From positions 620,001 to 684,000 of the forward strand of contig OZ037835.1 of NCBI GenBank assembly GCA_964035575.1: DNA of 64,000 nucleotides, written 5' to 3'. This DNA comes from Rhynchopus sp. YZ270_cl-10 (taxonomy: Eukaryota; Euglenozoa; Diplonemea; Diplonemida; Diplonemidae). Positions 62,484 through 64,000 of the stretch are shown piece by piece. Numbering within the stretch: the stretch's first letter is position 1; each line of letters opens with the position of its first letter. The notes under the pieces were generated by a model, which saw nothing but the letters and a program-made list of their open reading frames with translations, did no database searches and was not told where the DNA came from. Position numbers and translations under genes: made by a program.

Positions 62484-62553
62484 ACCTTTTGGGGGGGGGT
62501 GGTTTATGGACCGTGCCATATACAGGGTGGAGAAAATAAAAGAGAATGTAGAT

Positions 62554-62679
62554 GGTGCTCCTGAAATAAAAAATACCAAGTACGCAACAAGTACGCAATA
62601 GGGTATTCCTGCATTTTTTTTTTTTCTTTTGTGCACAAAGTGCGCAACAAGTACGCAAAGTGGGGTTTTCAGGAGCACC
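62554..62679. mobile_element. 126-bp MITE with GGTGCTCCTGAAA ends, copy 2
   Basis: Same ends as 24463-24597, with the interior in reverse order (TTGCGCAACAAGTACGC side against TACCAAGTACGCAAC). Confidence 0.75.
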
Positions 62680-62750
62680 AGTAGGGTATGCTTTCTGTAG
62701 CAACACACAGCACTGTGTAGTATTCTTCCGAATGAAAGAACACAGCAACC

Positions 62751-63998
62751 TCAGTGCAGGTGCACAACGTACGGTGCATAAGCCTTCTGCTCCACATAGC
62801 CGGCAAGCTCTTCGTACTGTGTGCGTTGGTCCTGAGCGACGGTGTCCAGCAGAGAAGACGCCTTCTCAAAGTCCTGTTTGATGATGTGCTCGAAGACCTC
62901 GTTCCACACTGCGTGCGGGTTGTTCACGGCAGACTCCAGCTGGTACATCCACTCCTCATCTGCGCTGCTGCACAGCCCACGTACGGTAAACACGGTCTGT
63001 GCCTTCTCGCTCAGCTTCTCGTACAGCATCGCACCAGCACAACGCAGTACCACCTGTCCCTCCGCCTCACGCGAAATGTTCTGGTCAACCACACCAGGAA
63101 AGTTACGCTCCTTGTTCCAACGCTCCATCACAACCACCCACGACATGGACTGCGAAAGAATCGACATCTTCTTCATCCCGTTGCAGCCCATGTTCCCGAC
63201 ACGTGCCTCGCCTGTCGTGCACCCGTACGAGATCTTGTGTGCATCCCCAAGTGCTGTTGCCACTTCGTGTGCAGCCTTCACACAGGCAGCACTGTGCGAC
63301 GGCTTCGGAACAAAGGCGTTGAAGGTGGCAAGCATCTTGTCCCCTGCGAACGTGTCGCACACACCTTTGTTGTGCTGCACTGATGACATGATGTGCTCCA
63401 TAATACCACCGTGTGCGGAGAGCACCTCTGCGTCCTTGTGCTTCTTGCAGAAGGCGTGCCACGACACGACGTTCATGTGTGCCAGCGACACCTTCTTCTT
63501 CTTCATCCCTTCCACACGCAGCAGTGCCTTCTGGTGCTGCAGCGTAACACCCGAATTGCGTGACACACGTGAACTCTGTGACCCATGGGAATCCCGGGAC
63601 TTGCCTGACTGCGACTTCATAGTCGAAGATTCCGTCTCTGACACGTACTCTTTCTCACTGTCGTTGACAAGCACACTCTGCGGCATGTAGTTCCGGTACT
63701 CCACCAGGTTCGCCACCATGGTAACAAAGCTGCGCTGCATCATCCCCACTTCACTCAGCTGCGACACTGCACGGCCCGTGTCCACAGCCTCCAGGTCCAT
63801 CACAGCCACACTTGCCATCTCACTCCCAAGCTTCAGCAGAGGGGACGTGATGTAGCGTGTGAACACAACAGCAATGGCCAGGAGTACCGTGATCGCAACA
63901 GCCGTGACAACCACCATCACAATAACCGCATCCTCCTTCTGTGCGTCTGCAGAGGACAGATCTGATGCCACCTTCGCACGGATTGCATTCGTCGACGC
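62751..63998 (-). CDS. HAMP-containing cyclase-like receptor, 5' part outside the window
   Basis: At least 415 residues are visible, and the frame is open to the window edge. A TM segment (VIVMVVVTAVAITVLLAIAV) is followed by a HAMP-like linker (RYITSPLLKLGSEMASVAVM), the arrangement of sensor receptors with an extracellular domain before the TM. After a YMPQSVLVND linker and a Ser-rich stretch comes one cyclase-like domain. The metal site is lost (VSLAHMNVVSW), GDKMLATF keeps GD, and LSQSMSWVVVMERW replaces the TVNxAxRLE motif, so no Asn/Arg pair remains. It is predicted inactive. The ADEEWMYQLE motif near the C-terminus matches AEEWMYQI in the tandem pseudo-cyclases. It ends in TGA at 62751. 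Confidence 0.88.
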   Translation of the reverse strand, partial: ASTNAIRAKVASDLSSADAQKEDAVIVMVVVTAVAITVLLAIAVVFTRYITSPLLKLGSEMASVAVMDLEAVDTGRAVSQLSEVGMMQRSFVTMVANLVEYRNYMPQSVLVNDSEKEYVSETESSTMKSQSGKSRDSHGSQSSRVSRNSGVTLQHQKALLRVEGMKKKKVSLAHMNVVSWHAFCKKHKDAEVLSAHGGIMEHIMSSVQHNKGVCDTFAGDKMLATFNAFVPKPSHSAACVKAAHEVATALGDAHKISYGCTTGEARVGNMGCNGMKKMSILSQSMSWVVVMERWNKERNFPGVVDQNISREAEGQVVLRCAGAMLYEKLSEKAQTVFTVRGLCSSADEEWMYQLESAVNNPHAVWNEVFEHIIKQDFEKASSLLDTVAQDQRTQYEELAGYVEQKAYAPYVVHLH

Positions 63999-64000
63999 AT

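Larger units (their letters stand above)
58013..62511. mobile_element. Element E1, composite with 60-bp ends
   Basis: The left end reads TCCATAAACCACCCCCCCC, AAAAGGTAACACGACGG, ACTAGTTATGACCATGACAG (58013-58072). The right end is its reverse complement, split in two: 61489-61521 and 62484-62510. The 962 bp between (E2) are a later insertion. The interior holds the CAGGTACC array, the partner of the 2640-3410 duplication, and CACCTGTCATNTGACAGGTG-type palindromes near both ends. Minus-strand frames at 60281-60932 look weakly coding but are broken and unrecognised. Confidence 0.7.

Overview
This window looks like a repeat-rich, gene-poor nuclear contig of a protist. The best guess is Euglenozoa (kinetoplastid/diplonemid/euglenid grade; the repeat load favours a diplonemid-like genome). 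Reasons: every confident gene is an uninterrupted ORF on the minus strand, paralogues lie in head-to-tail arrays, several genes have a pyrimidine tract ending in AG shortly before the ATG, and class III adenylate cyclases and 23-residue LRR proteins are expanded. This placement is inference; no rRNA, tRNA, spliced-leader gene or organism-specific marker was recognised.

Layout. 0-10 kb: no confident gene; fold-back elements, minisatellites and a coding-like fragment (4.7-5.3 kb) inserted in a tandem repeat. 10.2-12.7 kb: a polytopic membrane adenylate cyclase. 13-29.8 kb: nested mobile DNA, including a decayed pogo-like element, a broken elongation factor 2 gene, a 31-bp satellite joined to an orphan coding segment, and a large palindrome with two other elements inserted in one arm. 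29.8-54.5 kb: the gene-bearing part. In minus-strand order from high to low coordinates it holds a ubiquitin-like/LRR protein, an unknown 234-residue protein, three membrane pseudo-cyclases with a decayed copy of the 234-residue gene between them, two near-identical 214-217-residue proteins, a second ubiquitin-like/LRR protein and a second active-looking adenylate cyclase. 54.5-62.5 kb: palindromes and a nest of inverted-repeat elements, one carrying a 139-residue ORF between 214-bp inverted repeats. 62.75-64 kb: 3' part of a HAMP-containing cyclase-like receptor, cut by the window end.

Theme. The cyclase genes share one plan: a multi-pass membrane region, a linker, then cyclase domains. Two (10.2-12.7 and 29.8-32.0 kb) have a complete catalytic domain followed by a degenerate one. 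The three tandem genes at 41.7-49.6 kb and the HAMP gene lack the canonical domain and keep only a degenerate one. They may be receptors or regulatory partners of the active enzymes; this is inferred from missing catalytic residues, not shown.
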